Positions 36,773-45,381 of a stretch of DNA of 64,000 bases are shown here, piece by piece (position 1 is the stretch's first letter; the number at the start of each line of letters is the position of its first letter). The position numbers and the translations under genes were made by a program. The stretch lies in contig DAITSJ010000005.1 in assembly GCA_036843405.1 (NCBI GenBank), forward strand, positions 62,001-126,000, given 5' to 3'. The notes beneath the pieces are model-generated. The model saw only the letters and a program-made list of their open reading frames with translations, ran no database searches and was not told where the DNA came from. The DNA comes from DGNJ01 sp002388905 (GTDB lineage Bacteria; Pseudomonadota; Gammaproteobacteria; Pseudomonadales; Porticoccaceae).

Positions 36773-38191
36773 TTGATAACCAGTTTCGTCGTCTTCCTGC
36801 TGGCCTTCACCTTTATCGGGCTGGCATCCGCCCGCCAGAGCCGCAAGACCAAGGAGGATTACTACCTGGCCAGCCATTCGGTGCCGCCCTGGCTGGTGGG
36901 GCTCTCGGCGGTGGCCACCAACAACAGTGGCTACATGTTTATCGGTGTCATCGGTTATACCTATGTCACGGGCCTCGCTTCCATCTGGCTGATGGCGGGC
37001 TGGATTCTCGGTGACCTGCTGGGCTCGTTCTGGGTTCACTCCCGCCTGCGCCAGGCCGCCGGGGAGACGGGCGAATCCAGCTTTGCCGGCGTAATTGGCG
37101 CCTGGGGCGGTCATTTCAAGCGATGGCAACTGATGGTGGCCATCATCTCCTTTGTCTTCCTGCTCGCCTACGCGGGTGCCCAGCTGGTGGCGGGCAGCAA
37201 GGCGCTGCACGTGCTTCTGGAATGGCCCACCTGGGCGGGTGCGGTGATCGGTGCGGTCATGGTGGCGCTGTACTGCATGGCCGGCGGCATCCGCGCGTCC
37301 ATCTGGACAGACGCAGCCCAGTCAATGGTGATGATCGTCTCCATGGGTGCGCTGCTGTTGACGGCGGTGGATGCCCAGGGCGGCCTCTCCCTGGTGGTGG
37401 ACAAGATGGGGCGTGTCGAGGGCTTCCTCGACTGGTTTCCCAAGGACACGGTGCTGCCCGGCCTCGCGGGCGGTGTTCTCTTTGCCGTGGGCTGGCTCTT
37501 TGCCGGACTCTCCGTGATCGGCCAGCCCCATGTCATGGTTCGCTTCATGACTCTCTCCAGCGCCGACAAGATGGTCCGGGCGCGGCTCTGGTACTACCTC
37601 TGGTTCACGGCTTTCTACCTGATGGCCACCGGCGTCGGCATGCTGTCGCGGATATTCATTGCCGATACCGGCAACTTCGATGCCGAACTGGCTCTGCCCA
37701 CCATGGCCCAGGAACTGTTCCATCCGGTCTGGGTGGGACTGGTGCTGGCGGGGATATTCGCCGCCACCATGTCCACCGCGGACTCCCTGCTGCTGAGCTG
37801 CTCGGCGGCACTGACCCACGATATCCTGCCCCACAAAATTGAAAAACCCTGGGTGCTGAAGGTGTTCACGGTGATTATCACCGCGCTGGCACTGGTGTGG
37901 GCGCTGTTGAGCAAACAGAGCGTCTTCAACCTGGTGGTCATGGCCTGGTCGGGCCTGGCATCGGCCTTTGCACCGGTCCTCCTGGTACTGGTGTTTCGGG
38001 GCTCCCTCAATCAGAAGCAGGCGGTGGCCATGACCCTCACCGGCCTGGCGGTGGCCCTATTCTGGCGCTGGCAGGGCTGGCACGGTGCTATTTACGAAGG
38101 CATGCCGGGGATCCTCGCCGGCTTGCTGGTCTACTGGTTTACCAGTCGTCTCGCCTGGAATACCGGGGAACCGGCACTGGACGATGCCTAA
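36773..38191 (+). CDS. Sodium:solute symporter (PutP-like), probable osmoprotectant uptake
   Basis: This 472-residue inner-membrane SSS-family protein has about 13 membrane segments. Family blocks are SRKTKEDYYLASHSVPPW, VATNNSGYMFIGVIGYTY, YCMAGGIRASIWTDAAQSMV, LSVIGQPHVMVRFM and GIFAATMSTADSLLL (sodium site). PutP-type members carry proline; its place after ask suggests uptake or recapture of proline, ectoine or a related solute. The start is TTG at 36773, eight bases after GGAGG. The stop overlaps the convergent DUF4345 gene by four bases. Confidence 0.85.
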   Translation: MITSFVVFLLAFTFIGLASARQSRKTKEDYYLASHSVPPWLVGLSAVATNNSGYMFIGVIGYTYVTGLASIWLMAGWILGDLLGSFWVHSRLRQAAGETGESSFAGVIGAWGGHFKRWQLMVAIISFVFLLAYAGAQLVAGSKALHVLLEWPTWAGAVIGAVMVALYCMAGGIRASIWTDAAQSMVMIVSMGALLLTAVDAQGGLSLVVDKMGRVEGFLDWFPKDTVLPGLAGGVLFAVGWLFAGLSVIGQPHVMVRFMTLSSADKMVRARLWYYLWFTAFYLMATGVGMLSRIFIADTGNFDAELALPTMAQELFHPVWVGLVLAGIFAATMSTADSLLLSCSAALTHDILPHKIEKPWVLKVFTVIITALALVWALLSKQSVFNLVVMAWSGLASAFAPVLLVLVFRGSLNQKQAVAMTLTGLAVALFWRWQGWHGAIYEGMPGILAGLLVYWFTSRLAWNTGEPALDDA

Positions 38192-38607
38192 GGTCTAGGT
38201 CCGGTTCGGTCGACCGTTTTGTTGGCCGCGGGTTTGATGACGAGGGCGAGGGCAAAGAGTATCGTCATCACCACTTCCAGGGTGAGTGACTGATACATCA
38301 TGCCGCTTGGGCTCGGCGCCGTCATCACCCCTGCGGCCCTCGCCACCGTCAGGCAGACAAAAATCAGCAGCGACAAGAGCAGGCCTGCCTGAACCGCTTT
38401 CTGGCGAAGGAGGCAGTCGGCCAGGAAGAGCCCCACTGCCAAAGACAGGCCACCGTAGGTGGCGCGCATGTCGATCATCAGGTTCGTGTCCGCGGGAACG
38501 GCGCCGATAAAGCTCTGGGCCGCACTCGCGGGAGCCAGGATAAAGTACAGCCCGAAGACCGTGAACATAACAATATTGAGCCACAACAGAGTGAGCTTGA
38601 ATTTCAT
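38188..38607 (-). CDS. Small four-helix membrane protein (DUF4345-like)
   Basis: This 139-residue protein has four hydrophobic segments (residues ~5-28, 45-67, 72-92, 105-125) and the motif RATYGGLSLAVGLFL, which fits the DUF4345 pattern. There are no catalytic residues. Its stop overlaps the stop of the symporter gene on the other strand by four bases, so the two transcripts converge without a terminator. The function is unknown. Confidence 0.65.
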   Translation of the reverse strand: MKFKLTLLWLNIVMFTVFGLYFILAPASAAQSFIGAVPADTNLMIDMRATYGGLSLAVGLFLADCLLRQKAVQAGLLLSLLIFVCLTVARAAGVMTAPSPSGMMYQSLTLEVVMTILFALALVIKPAANKTVDRTGPRP

Positions 38608-38689
38608 GGTATTTGCTTTTCCTTATTTTTCAGGGGAAATAATGCCCGCCCGGGAGCCGTTCCGCCGTCCCGGAGCCGGAGATTCATCG

Positions 38690-39682
38690 TTACAGGATCG
38701 CGAAATTTCCCTCCCGGTCGTATTCGAAAGGCGTCGTCGCTTCCGGCGACACCGGACCGGGATCCGTCCCCAGGGAAATCATGGGTTTGTTGGACATCCA
38801 GAACACTTCCTTGAGAAGCAGTTCGACAATCTGCGCCGGCGAAAAATGGGCCAGGATGCGGGACTTCAGGTTCTCGTCAACCTGGGCCGGTGATGCCACG
38901 AAGGTATCCAGCACCGCCAGCGCGGTCTTTTGCTGTCCGGTGAGCGCGGTACTCTTTTCGTAGTGCCGCACTTCGGCCATCAGGTCGTCGACGCCTTCGG
39001 GTAAATCCAGGACCCGGCGCACGCTCTGGCAGAATTTGCAGTCGTGGTACTCGGCGCTGCGCAGGCGCACCACTTCATCCGTGGTCTCGTCGACGCCGTG
39101 TTGCGAACAGGTGGCCAGATTGAAATCATAGTAGGCGGCCATGAGCCGGGAATCGGTTTCCGATTTCTGCCCCTCCACCCATTCGATATGTTCGCGATCG
39201 GATTTTTCCTCGAGGTCCCGGCTCGCGGGCACCAGCCAGTTCGGGGGGTAGGGGTCGATGTCGAAAAAGGTCAACAGGCGGAGAAAACCTTCGTTGATGT
39301 AGAGACCGTAGACAAAAGTGGAGGGTTCGCCAACACCCAGTTCCCGGGCCAGGTTGTCCCGTTGGGATGCGGAAATATTGTTGGCGCCCACCATAAATTG
39401 CTCGGCGTAATCCAGGGCGGCTTTTTCCAGCGCGGTAAAGCGTTTGGACTGTTTCCAGGATTCCAGCGCCTGGAGCAGTCCGGGTTCGACACCCGCCAAC
39501 TGGGCACGGCAATTCATCAATTGTGCCAGGCGTAAACGGCAAAGATGCAGTAAGGCGGAATCATTGACGCCCTCGGCGACCGAGAGAAAGTTTTTCAGGC
39601 TTCGGCCCGCCCGGGGCTGATGTGCGAGAACATTGTCAAGATCCGAGTCGGCGGAGGTCTGGGAGAGGGGAAGCCAGGTCAT
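38690..39682 (-). CDS. Tandem carboxymuconolactone decarboxylase (AhpD-like) domain protein
   Basis: This 330-residue protein consists of two related all-helical CMD-like halves. The N half (~25-150) has LCRLRLAQLMNCRAQLAG with a single cysteine and FTALEKAALDYAEQF. The C half (~185-310) has VVRLRSAEYHDCKFCQSVR with an intact CxxC and LTGQQKTALAVLDTF. CMD proteins are either true decarboxylases or AhpD-like thiol peroxidase partners. The CxxC in the second half favours redox chemistry, and the first half may be structural. It is divergent from the O-methyltransferase gene. Confidence 0.75.
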   Translation of the reverse strand: MTWLPLSQTSADSDLDNVLAHQPRAGRSLKNFLSVAEGVNDSALLHLCRLRLAQLMNCRAQLAGVEPGLLQALESWKQSKRFTALEKAALDYAEQFMVGANNISASQRDNLARELGVGEPSTFVYGLYINEGFLRLLTFFDIDPYPPNWLVPASRDLEEKSDREHIEWVEGQKSETDSRLMAAYYDFNLATCSQHGVDETTDEVVRLRSAEYHDCKFCQSVRRVLDLPEGVDDLMAEVRHYEKSTALTGQQKTALAVLDTFVASPAQVDENLKSRILAHFSPAQIVELLLKEVFWMSNKPMISLGTDPGPVSPEATTPFEYDREGNFAIL

Positions 39683-39858
39683 GGTAATACCTCAGGGATA
39701 GAGCCTTATTAAAATCTATTTAGTGGCTGTTCATTAACGATTTGCTACTATATCAATATATCAAGATCTGGGCCTGTTTCAACCAAAATCCTGTTTCGCA
39801 CTCGTGGAGCCAGTAACACCCTTTCCCAACCATAATCATTAAAAAATAAGGATCAGTA

Positions 39859-40875
39859 ATGGATAGTTATAACGAAAGTGAGGCGGCGGAATTCCTCTTG
39901 AATGTGGCCATGGGTTTCTGGCTCGGGCCCAGCCTCTGGGTGGCCGTGCAGTTAAAACTGGCCGATCACCTGGCGGAGGCTCCCGTAGGCGCTGCCGAGC
40001 TTGCCCGGAAGCTGGAAGTGGATCCGGGCCATCTGCGCCGCCTGCTCAACGCACTTGCCGGCGCAGGCGTGTTCCGGCGTCTGGACGATGATCGCTATGG
40101 CGCAACATCGGTTTCCGAACTGATGCGCACGGATCATCCATCCGGTCTGGGGGACCTTATCGACATTTCCACGGGCGGGCAGAATTACCTGGCCTGGACC
40201 TCGCTGCTTGACGCTGTCCGCACCGGCGGCAGCGCTTTCGATATCCACCATGGCATGAACTGGGTGGAGTACCTGGATAAGCATCCCGATCGTCGCGAGG
40301 TGTTCGCGAAGGCCATGACGGCGACCACCCGGGCCACGGAAAGCGCTGTCCTGGAGAACCACGATTTCGGCCATTTCGAAAAAGTGGTGGATATCGGCGG
40401 GAGCCACGCCAGCCTCGTGGGCCGGTTACTGGAGCGCTACCCCCGGGCCCGTGGCGTGGTCTTCGATCTGCCCGATACCGTGGCTGCCGGCAAGAGGCAT
40501 TGGCAAAACGCCCCCTTTGCCGATCGCCTGGAAGCCGTGGGCGGGGATTTTTTCGACAGCGTACCCGAAGGGGATCTGTACCTGCTCAAGCTGATTCTTC
40601 ACGACTGGGAGGACGACCGGGCCGTGGCCATTCTCGAATCCATCCGCCGGGCCATCCGCCCCGGTGGCCGGGTCGCTATTATTGAAACAGTGCTGCCTGA
40701 CGACGACGCCCCCCATATGGGCTGGGGTCTGGACATGGCGATGATGGCCACCACCGGGGGCCGGGAACGCTCGCTGGCCGAGCATTCGGCGCTGCTGTCC
40801 CGCGCCGGCTTCCAGGTGATCGATTGTTACCCGACGCCCTCCATGTACAGTGTAATCGAGGCCGGGCCCGCCTGA
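39859..40875 (+). CDS. SAM-dependent O-methyltransferase (caffeate/acetylserotonin type)
   Basis: This 338-residue protein has an N-terminal winged-helix dimerisation domain (residues 10-90; ARKLEVDPGHLRRLLNALAG) and a class I methyltransferase domain. Motif I is KVVDIGGSHASLVGRLLERY, followed by VVFDLPDTV, GGDFFDSVPEGDLYLLKLIL and the catalytic histidine in LHDWEDDRA. These plant-OMT-like bacterial enzymes methylate hydroxyls of small aromatic or polyketide-like molecules. AAGGATCAG precedes the ATG. No biosynthetic partner is adjacent. Confidence 0.87.
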   Translation: MDSYNESEAAEFLLNVAMGFWLGPSLWVAVQLKLADHLAEAPVGAAELARKLEVDPGHLRRLLNALAGAGVFRRLDDDRYGATSVSELMRTDHPSGLGDLIDISTGGQNYLAWTSLLDAVRTGGSAFDIHHGMNWVEYLDKHPDRREVFAKAMTATTRATESAVLENHDFGHFEKVVDIGGSHASLVGRLLERYPRARGVVFDLPDTVAAGKRHWQNAPFADRLEAVGGDFFDSVPEGDLYLLKLILHDWEDDRAVAILESIRRAIRPGGRVAIIETVLPDDDAPHMGWGLDMAMMATTGGRERSLAEHSALLSRAGFQVIDCYPTPSMYSVIEAGPA

Positions 40876-40939
40876 CTTCGGGTTATGCGGGCCCGGACGG
40901 ATCCCGGCACTAATTGCCCGGCGTAGTGGCGATTTCGCC

Positions 40940-41662
40940 TCAGGCGCTTTCCGCTGAGGAAAACAGCTGCAGGCGGGCCACGTTGGCCCGATCGGGCTGT
41001 TCCAGCATAAAGCGCACGGCCCTGGCGATATCTTCCGGTTCCACGGCATCGATATCCTGCTCCACGGGGTTTTCGCCGCGTTCCCGCTGGACATCGAAAA
41101 TTTCCGTGGCCGTGGTGCCCGGTGCAATGGTGCCCACCTTGACACCGGTGCCGCCCAGCTCGATGCGCAGGGAAGCGGTAAAGCTTTCCACGGCGGCCTT
41201 GACACCGCAGTAGACGCCCCAGGTGGGCGGGCTCATGATCGCGCCGATACTGCTGACATTGATAATGGCGCCGGAGCCCTGTGCCTTGAATTCCCGGGCA
41301 AAGGTGTAGGAGAGGCGGACCACCGCGTCGAAGTTTACCTCGATCATTTTCGACATCAGGTCAAGGTCGATGTTTTCCAGGGGATTGGTGGACAACAGCC
41401 CGGCATTGTTGACGATGATGTCGGCCCGTCCGAATTTGTCTTTGGCCAGGGCCAGCAATTGATCCGCGGTTTCCCGCGCCCCGATGTCTGCCGGGAGAAT
41501 GGCGGTTTCCCCGGGCATTTCCTCGGCCAGCGCCTGTAGGCGGTCTTCGCGCCTGGCCGTGATCAACAGTTTGGCACCGGCGTTGCTCAGTTCCCGGGCA
41601 ATGGCGGCGCCGATACCTGCCGACGCGCCGGTGACAATGGCGACTTTACCTTCAAGCTTCAT
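40940..41662 (-). CDS. Short-chain dehydrogenase/reductase (YdfG-like)
   Basis: This 240-residue classical SDR has an NADP-type N-terminus VAIVTGASAGIGAAIARELS, with Arg residues after beta-2 (ITARREDRL) favouring NADP(H). The NAG motif is IIVNNAGLLS, catalytic Ser is in NVSSIGAI and Tyr/Lys in YCGVKAAVESF. The region after the active site (IAPGTTATEIFDVQ) matches the 3-hydroxy acid dehydrogenase group. It is 40 bp downstream of the MetE-like gene on the same strand and probably cotranscribed. Confidence 0.87.
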   Translation of the reverse strand: MKLEGKVAIVTGASAGIGAAIARELSNAGAKLLITARREDRLQALAEEMPGETAILPADIGARETADQLLALAKDKFGRADIIVNNAGLLSTNPLENIDLDLMSKMIEVNFDAVVRLSYTFAREFKAQGSGAIINVSSIGAIMSPPTWGVYCGVKAAVESFTASLRIELGGTGVKVGTIAPGTTATEIFDVQRERGENPVEQDIDAVEPEDIARAVRFMLEQPDRANVARLQLFSSAESA

Positions 41663-41701
41663 GGTGTTTCCTCTTGTTGTGTGTGTTCCGGGCCGCGCCG
41701 T

Positions 41702-42847
41702 TCAAGGCCACAGTTGCCGGCTGGCGATCCTGGCGCCCTCCGCCATGGCGGCGAATTTCGCCCAGACGATCTCCGGCTCCACCGCGGCCTGGCCCACCCA
41801 GGTGCCGTAACCGCAATCGGTGCCCGCCACCACCTGTTCACGTCCGACCCGCTCGGCAATGCGCACGATGCGCTCTGCGACCAGGTCGGGGTGCTCGATA
41901 AAGTTGGACTTGGACTCCAGGACCCCGGGAATCAGGACGATTTCCTCCGGCACTTTGACGGTGTCGAAGATCCTGTATTCGTGGGCGTGGCGGGGATTGG
42001 CCGCCTCAAACGCCAGGCCGGAGGTCTTGACCTTGAAGACGATATCGATGACGTCGGCGATGGGGACGTCGCAGTGGTGGGGGCCCTCGTAGTTGCCCCA
42101 GCAAAGATGCATGCGAACCATCTCCCGGGGCACATTGGCCAGGGCGTGGTTAAGGGCTTCCACATGGAGTTCGGCGCGCTTGCGAAATGCCGGCAGGTCC
42201 AGATCCGCGTACTGGATGTGCCGGCCCATGGCCAGGTCCGGGCAATCGATCTGGACCATCAGTCCGCCGTTGGTGATGGTCTCGTACTCGTAACGCATGG
42301 CGTCGGCAATGGCAAACAGGTAGCTCTCGAAGTCCTGGTAATACTGGTTGGCAAAAAACAGGGATATCACCCCGGGGGAGGCGGCGGTCATAAAGGCATC
42401 GGCGACACTTTTGCCCCTGGTTGCCTCCAGCAGGTTCCTGGTGTCGGTGACAGCGGCTTCCCTGTCGACCACGTCGATGGGCCCCACGCAGGCCGGGGTC
42501 TTGCGCCGCTTGCGGCCGGGGTCGTTGAACACGCGGGCCTGCATGCTTGGGAAGTCCGCCACGTCCTGATACACCACCGGAACCTCCTCGCCTTCAAAGC
42601 CGGACAGCCGGTCCTTGATATAGGTGGCGTAGCTCGGTTTGCTCATCTCGCCATCGTTGACGATGTCGATCCCTGCCGCGACCTGTTTGTCCACCACTTC
42701 GGTGACGGCGGTCTCGATGCGGCGGCCCAGGGCGACCGCATCCACGGGTACGCCTTCCTCCCTGGCGAACATCATCCTGATCAGGTCGTCCGGACGGGGC
42801 AGGCTGCCCGTGTGGGTTGTCAGTATTCTCTCTTCACTGCGTCGCAT
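41702..42847 (-). CDS. Short cobalamin-independent methionine-synthase-like methyltransferase
   Basis: This 381-residue protein resembles the C-terminal catalytic barrel of MetE only. It starts ILTTHTGSLPRPDDLIR and has VNDGEMSKPSY. The zinc-site residues are recognisable in VRMHLCWGNYEGPH (His and Cys) and VAGTDCGYGTW (Cys), with an aspartate/glutamate in VLESKSNFIEHPD. Proteins of this size include archaeal MetE, coenzyme M transferases and catabolic methyl- or alkyl-transferases. It lacks the folate-binding N-terminal barrel of true MetE. Upstream of an SDR in an apparent two-gene operon, it may move a methyl or alkyl group in a catabolic route. Confidence 0.8.
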   Translation of the reverse strand: MRRSEERILTTHTGSLPRPDDLIRMMFAREEGVPVDAVALGRRIETAVTEVVDKQVAAGIDIVNDGEMSKPSYATYIKDRLSGFEGEEVPVVYQDVADFPSMQARVFNDPGRKRRKTPACVGPIDVVDREAAVTDTRNLLEATRGKSVADAFMTAASPGVISLFFANQYYQDFESYLFAIADAMRYEYETITNGGLMVQIDCPDLAMGRHIQYADLDLPAFRKRAELHVEALNHALANVPREMVRMHLCWGNYEGPHHCDVPIADVIDIVFKVKTSGLAFEAANPRHAHEYRIFDTVKVPEEIVLIPGVLESKSNFIEHPDLVAERIVRIAERVGREQVVAGTDCGYGTWVGQAAVEPEIVWAKFAAMAEGARIASRQLWP

Positions 42848-43008
42848 TGGGTTTTCCTCCCCTGATTGCTGCTTTTTGCGGCTTTCCTCCCGGCATGTCC
42901 CGATGGCTCAGCGCAGACGCTGCTGGTCCGGGCGACAAATGCAGCTGATAAAGAAACGCGCGGACAGTGCCGCGCGTTTGATTGACTTGCCGATCATCGA
43001 CCGATCGA

Positions 43009-43554
43009 TTATTTGTAGGGGTCGACCGGTTGCGGCACCTCGATAATGCCGATGTCCTTGAACATGGTCAGTACATCGGAAATCGAGTAGATGTGGACAA
43101 TCTTGTCGCCCTCGAACTTCAGCCAGGAGAACCAGGTGACGTTGATTTCATTACCCGACGGCTGAACACCCATGTAGGGGCCGCCCTCGTGTTTGCCGTA
43201 GTGATGGCAGAGTACGCAGATCTCGTCGTCGCCGCTGCCCCAGGCCTTCAGGGTGCGGTAGACACAAGGGGGGAACGTGTTATAGAGCCCCTCGGGTGAC
43301 GTCGCCCACTCTTCGAAGGTGCCCAGGTCGGGGCGGTTGGGGTTGTCATAGGTCATTTTTTCCGGATCGCAGAACTCGCGAAGTGCCTTGAAGTCGCCGC
43401 TGTTCAGGGCGTCGTGAACATTCATCCACTGGTTGACCATAAACGCCTGGCGCTCGGTGAGTCCCTTGGTGATTTCGGCACGTTTTTCCTTGGAAAGCTT
43501 GAAATCGTCCAGGGTGAAGTTTTCCATGCCATGGGGCAGGTTATTGCTTTTCAT
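43009..43554 (-). CDS. NTF2/SnoaL-like small protein
   Basis: This 181-residue protein has a cone-shaped NTF2-like fold pattern: an N-terminal helix with QWMNVHDALNSGDFKALREF, a substrate-pocket region, and a beta sheet ending INVTWFSWLKFEGDKIVHIY. SnoaL-like proteins act as cyclases, isomerases, hydratases or binding proteins. Catalytic residues cannot be assigned. It is upstream of the MetE-like gene on the same strand, 161 bp away. Confidence 0.65.
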   Translation of the reverse strand: MKSNNLPHGMENFTLDDFKLSKEKRAEITKGLTERQAFMVNQWMNVHDALNSGDFKALREFCDPEKMTYDNPNRPDLGTFEEWATSPEGLYNTFPPCVYRTLKAWGSGDDEICVLCHHYGKHEGGPYMGVQPSGNEINVTWFSWLKFEGDKIVHIYSISDVLTMFKDIGIIEVPQPVDPYK

Positions 43555-44130
43555 CGATTGAATCCTCTTTATGCTTCTTGATAAGACATGTGCCCCGAAG
43601 AGTTTGACGTGTTTCGCTGACTCTTGTACAGGACGATTATGACTGCCCCCTGAAACAACCGGGCATCGAGGCAGGACATCGGACCTTATATGTTGCCGCT
43701 GTCCAGCGAACGCGCCAGCCAGGAGGAATGAAAAATATATATTTTTTTTGGTTCAATATCCAGCACCACGGGCCTGAATTCCTGACTAATCGCTTTGATG
43801 TGTTCAAGATGCGGCATAATTGATTGATTTTTATGATAATTTTCGATTCCGTCGCGGTATTGGAATCATGGCCCCGGGGGGCCGGGGGTATGGAGTGCCG
43901 CTCTGCGGAACGCTGTTGGGATATCCTGACGCATTAGGAGGTGGTTCCCGGTCGGGTTGTGGTGGCTCTTGCATGGGCGGAGGCCCTCGACAAGAACCTC
44001 CGGCGGGCGATCCGCGGGCCGACCGGTATTCCGGTGCGCAGTGGCGCCGGTTGAAAATCCTAATGCAAATGTCTTATATTGAGCCGGGACTCCGCCCCGG
44101 AAACTTAAAACAACCCAACAGGTGTCGTCT
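43555..44130. other. Intergenic region with a promoter for the phosphotransferase gene
   Basis: A 576-bp region with no credible gene. Near its right end a good promoter reads TTGAAA (44051-44056), 18-bp spacer, TATATT (44075-44080), pointing toward the gene at 44131. The centre holds AT-rich sequence (around 43735-43760). I see nothing else. Confidence 0.55.
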
Positions 44131-45216
44131 ATGACCTCCCCGCGCAACGAACGTCTTCCCCTGGACTACGGCCAGGTGGATGCCCAATGGCTCACCCGAA
44201 CCCTCCAGTCCGCCTATCCCGGCGTGGAGGTCAAAGCGATGGAGGAGGTGGAGTTTATTCCCGGCCACACCACGAAGGCGCGGGTCAGGCTCGACCTGAA
44301 CCAGGCGGGTATCGATGCCGGGCTTCCCGAGCAGGTCTGCCTCAAGGCCAACTGGTCCGGCAATCCCCGCAGCAGTCCCGTCTGTGTCAACGAGGCCCGG
44401 TTTTACAGCACCCTGGCCACCGAAATGCCGGTACCGTCCCCCGCCTGTTATTTCGCCGACTGGGATGACGACGGGGAGGGCCAGCAGGGGTTTATAGTGC
44501 TTGAAGACCTTATTCCCCTGGGCGGGGAATTCGGCGCATCCGATCGGCCCATCGATGTGGACGACATGGCCAAATCCCTGGAAGGCATGGCCATGATGCA
44601 CGGTCGTTCCTGGGGGCACCCGGAGCTGGACCGGCAGGACTGGTTGCAGACCGCACTGGCTCCGGAAACCACTACCGATGACTACTGGATGATGATGCCG
44701 GATATCTTCGACGAGCATAACAGCCTGCCGGAGCGTCTCGCCATTTTCCCGCGCTGGATGGCCGAGGACCCCAAGCGCCTTTACAGCGCCTTCCTGCAAT
44801 TGCGCGAGCACGAGAGCGCCGACAAAGGTCCCCGCTGCCTGCTGCACGGTGATGCCCACCTGGGCAACAGCTATCGCCGCCCCGACGGTACGCGGATCTG
44901 GTTCGACTGGCAGATTGTGCGCAAGGGCCTGCCCTGGCGGGACCTGACCTATTTCCTGGTGGGGTCACTGAAAGTGGAGGACCGGCGCGCATCGGACAGA
45001 GACCTGATTCGTCATTACCTGGAGCATCTGGCCGCCAATGGCGGGCCCCGGTTCGATTTCGAAAAGGCCTGGGAGGAGGTGTCGCGTATGGTTGTCTGGG
45101 GCCTGGTCGCCTGGCAGTCGAACATAAACCCCCAGCAGGACACCATGAGTTCCCTGGAGCGGTTCTGTTGCGCGGCAAACGATATGGAGACCCACCGGTT
45201 CTATCGGTTCACGTGA
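44131..45216 (+). CDS. CHK/EcKinase-like phosphotransferase (APH fold)
   Basis: This 361-residue kinase-fold protein has FIPGHTTKARVRLDL (nucleotide loop), GFIVLEDLIPLG (hinge), the Brenner motif CLLHGDAHLGNSYRR and IWFDWQIVRKGLPWRDLTYF (metal aspartate). This pattern matches the CHK/ecdysteroid-kinase-like family, common in bacteria with terpenoid and steroid degradation genes, where the substrate is generally unknown. The ATG at 44131 follows AGGTG. It probably phosphorylates a small hydroxylated metabolite. It precedes the flavin oxidoreductase on the same strand. Confidence 0.8.
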   Translation: MTSPRNERLPLDYGQVDAQWLTRTLQSAYPGVEVKAMEEVEFIPGHTTKARVRLDLNQAGIDAGLPEQVCLKANWSGNPRSSPVCVNEARFYSTLATEMPVPSPACYFADWDDDGEGQQGFIVLEDLIPLGGEFGASDRPIDVDDMAKSLEGMAMMHGRSWGHPELDRQDWLQTALAPETTTDDYWMMMPDIFDEHNSLPERLAIFPRWMAEDPKRLYSAFLQLREHESADKGPRCLLHGDAHLGNSYRRPDGTRIWFDWQIVRKGLPWRDLTYFLVGSLKVEDRRASDRDLIRHYLEHLAANGGPRFDFEKAWEEVSRMVVWGLVAWQSNINPQQDTMSSLERFCCAANDMETHRFYRFT

Positions 45217-45236
45217 ATCGCCGCCGGCAAGGCCGG

Positions 45237-45253
45237 TTTGACGACTAGTCAAA
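45237..45253. repeat. Short inverted repeat between the phosphotransferase and flavoprotein genes
   Basis: TTTGAC (45237-45242) and GTCAAA (45248-45253) flank GACTA, and an 8-bp palindrome GACTAGTC sits inside. It may be an operator half-site pair for a local regulator. No protein is assigned. Confidence 0.4.
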
Positions 45254-45381
45254 TGGAATCCGGGGAAGTGGAGCGGTAACCGGGTAGACTGAAACCCTCA
45301 GTATGATCGCGACGAAGGAACGGGAGTGACCCCTCCCCTATTAACCGCCATTGCCATAAAAACAGCGACGAGGCTTTAGTG

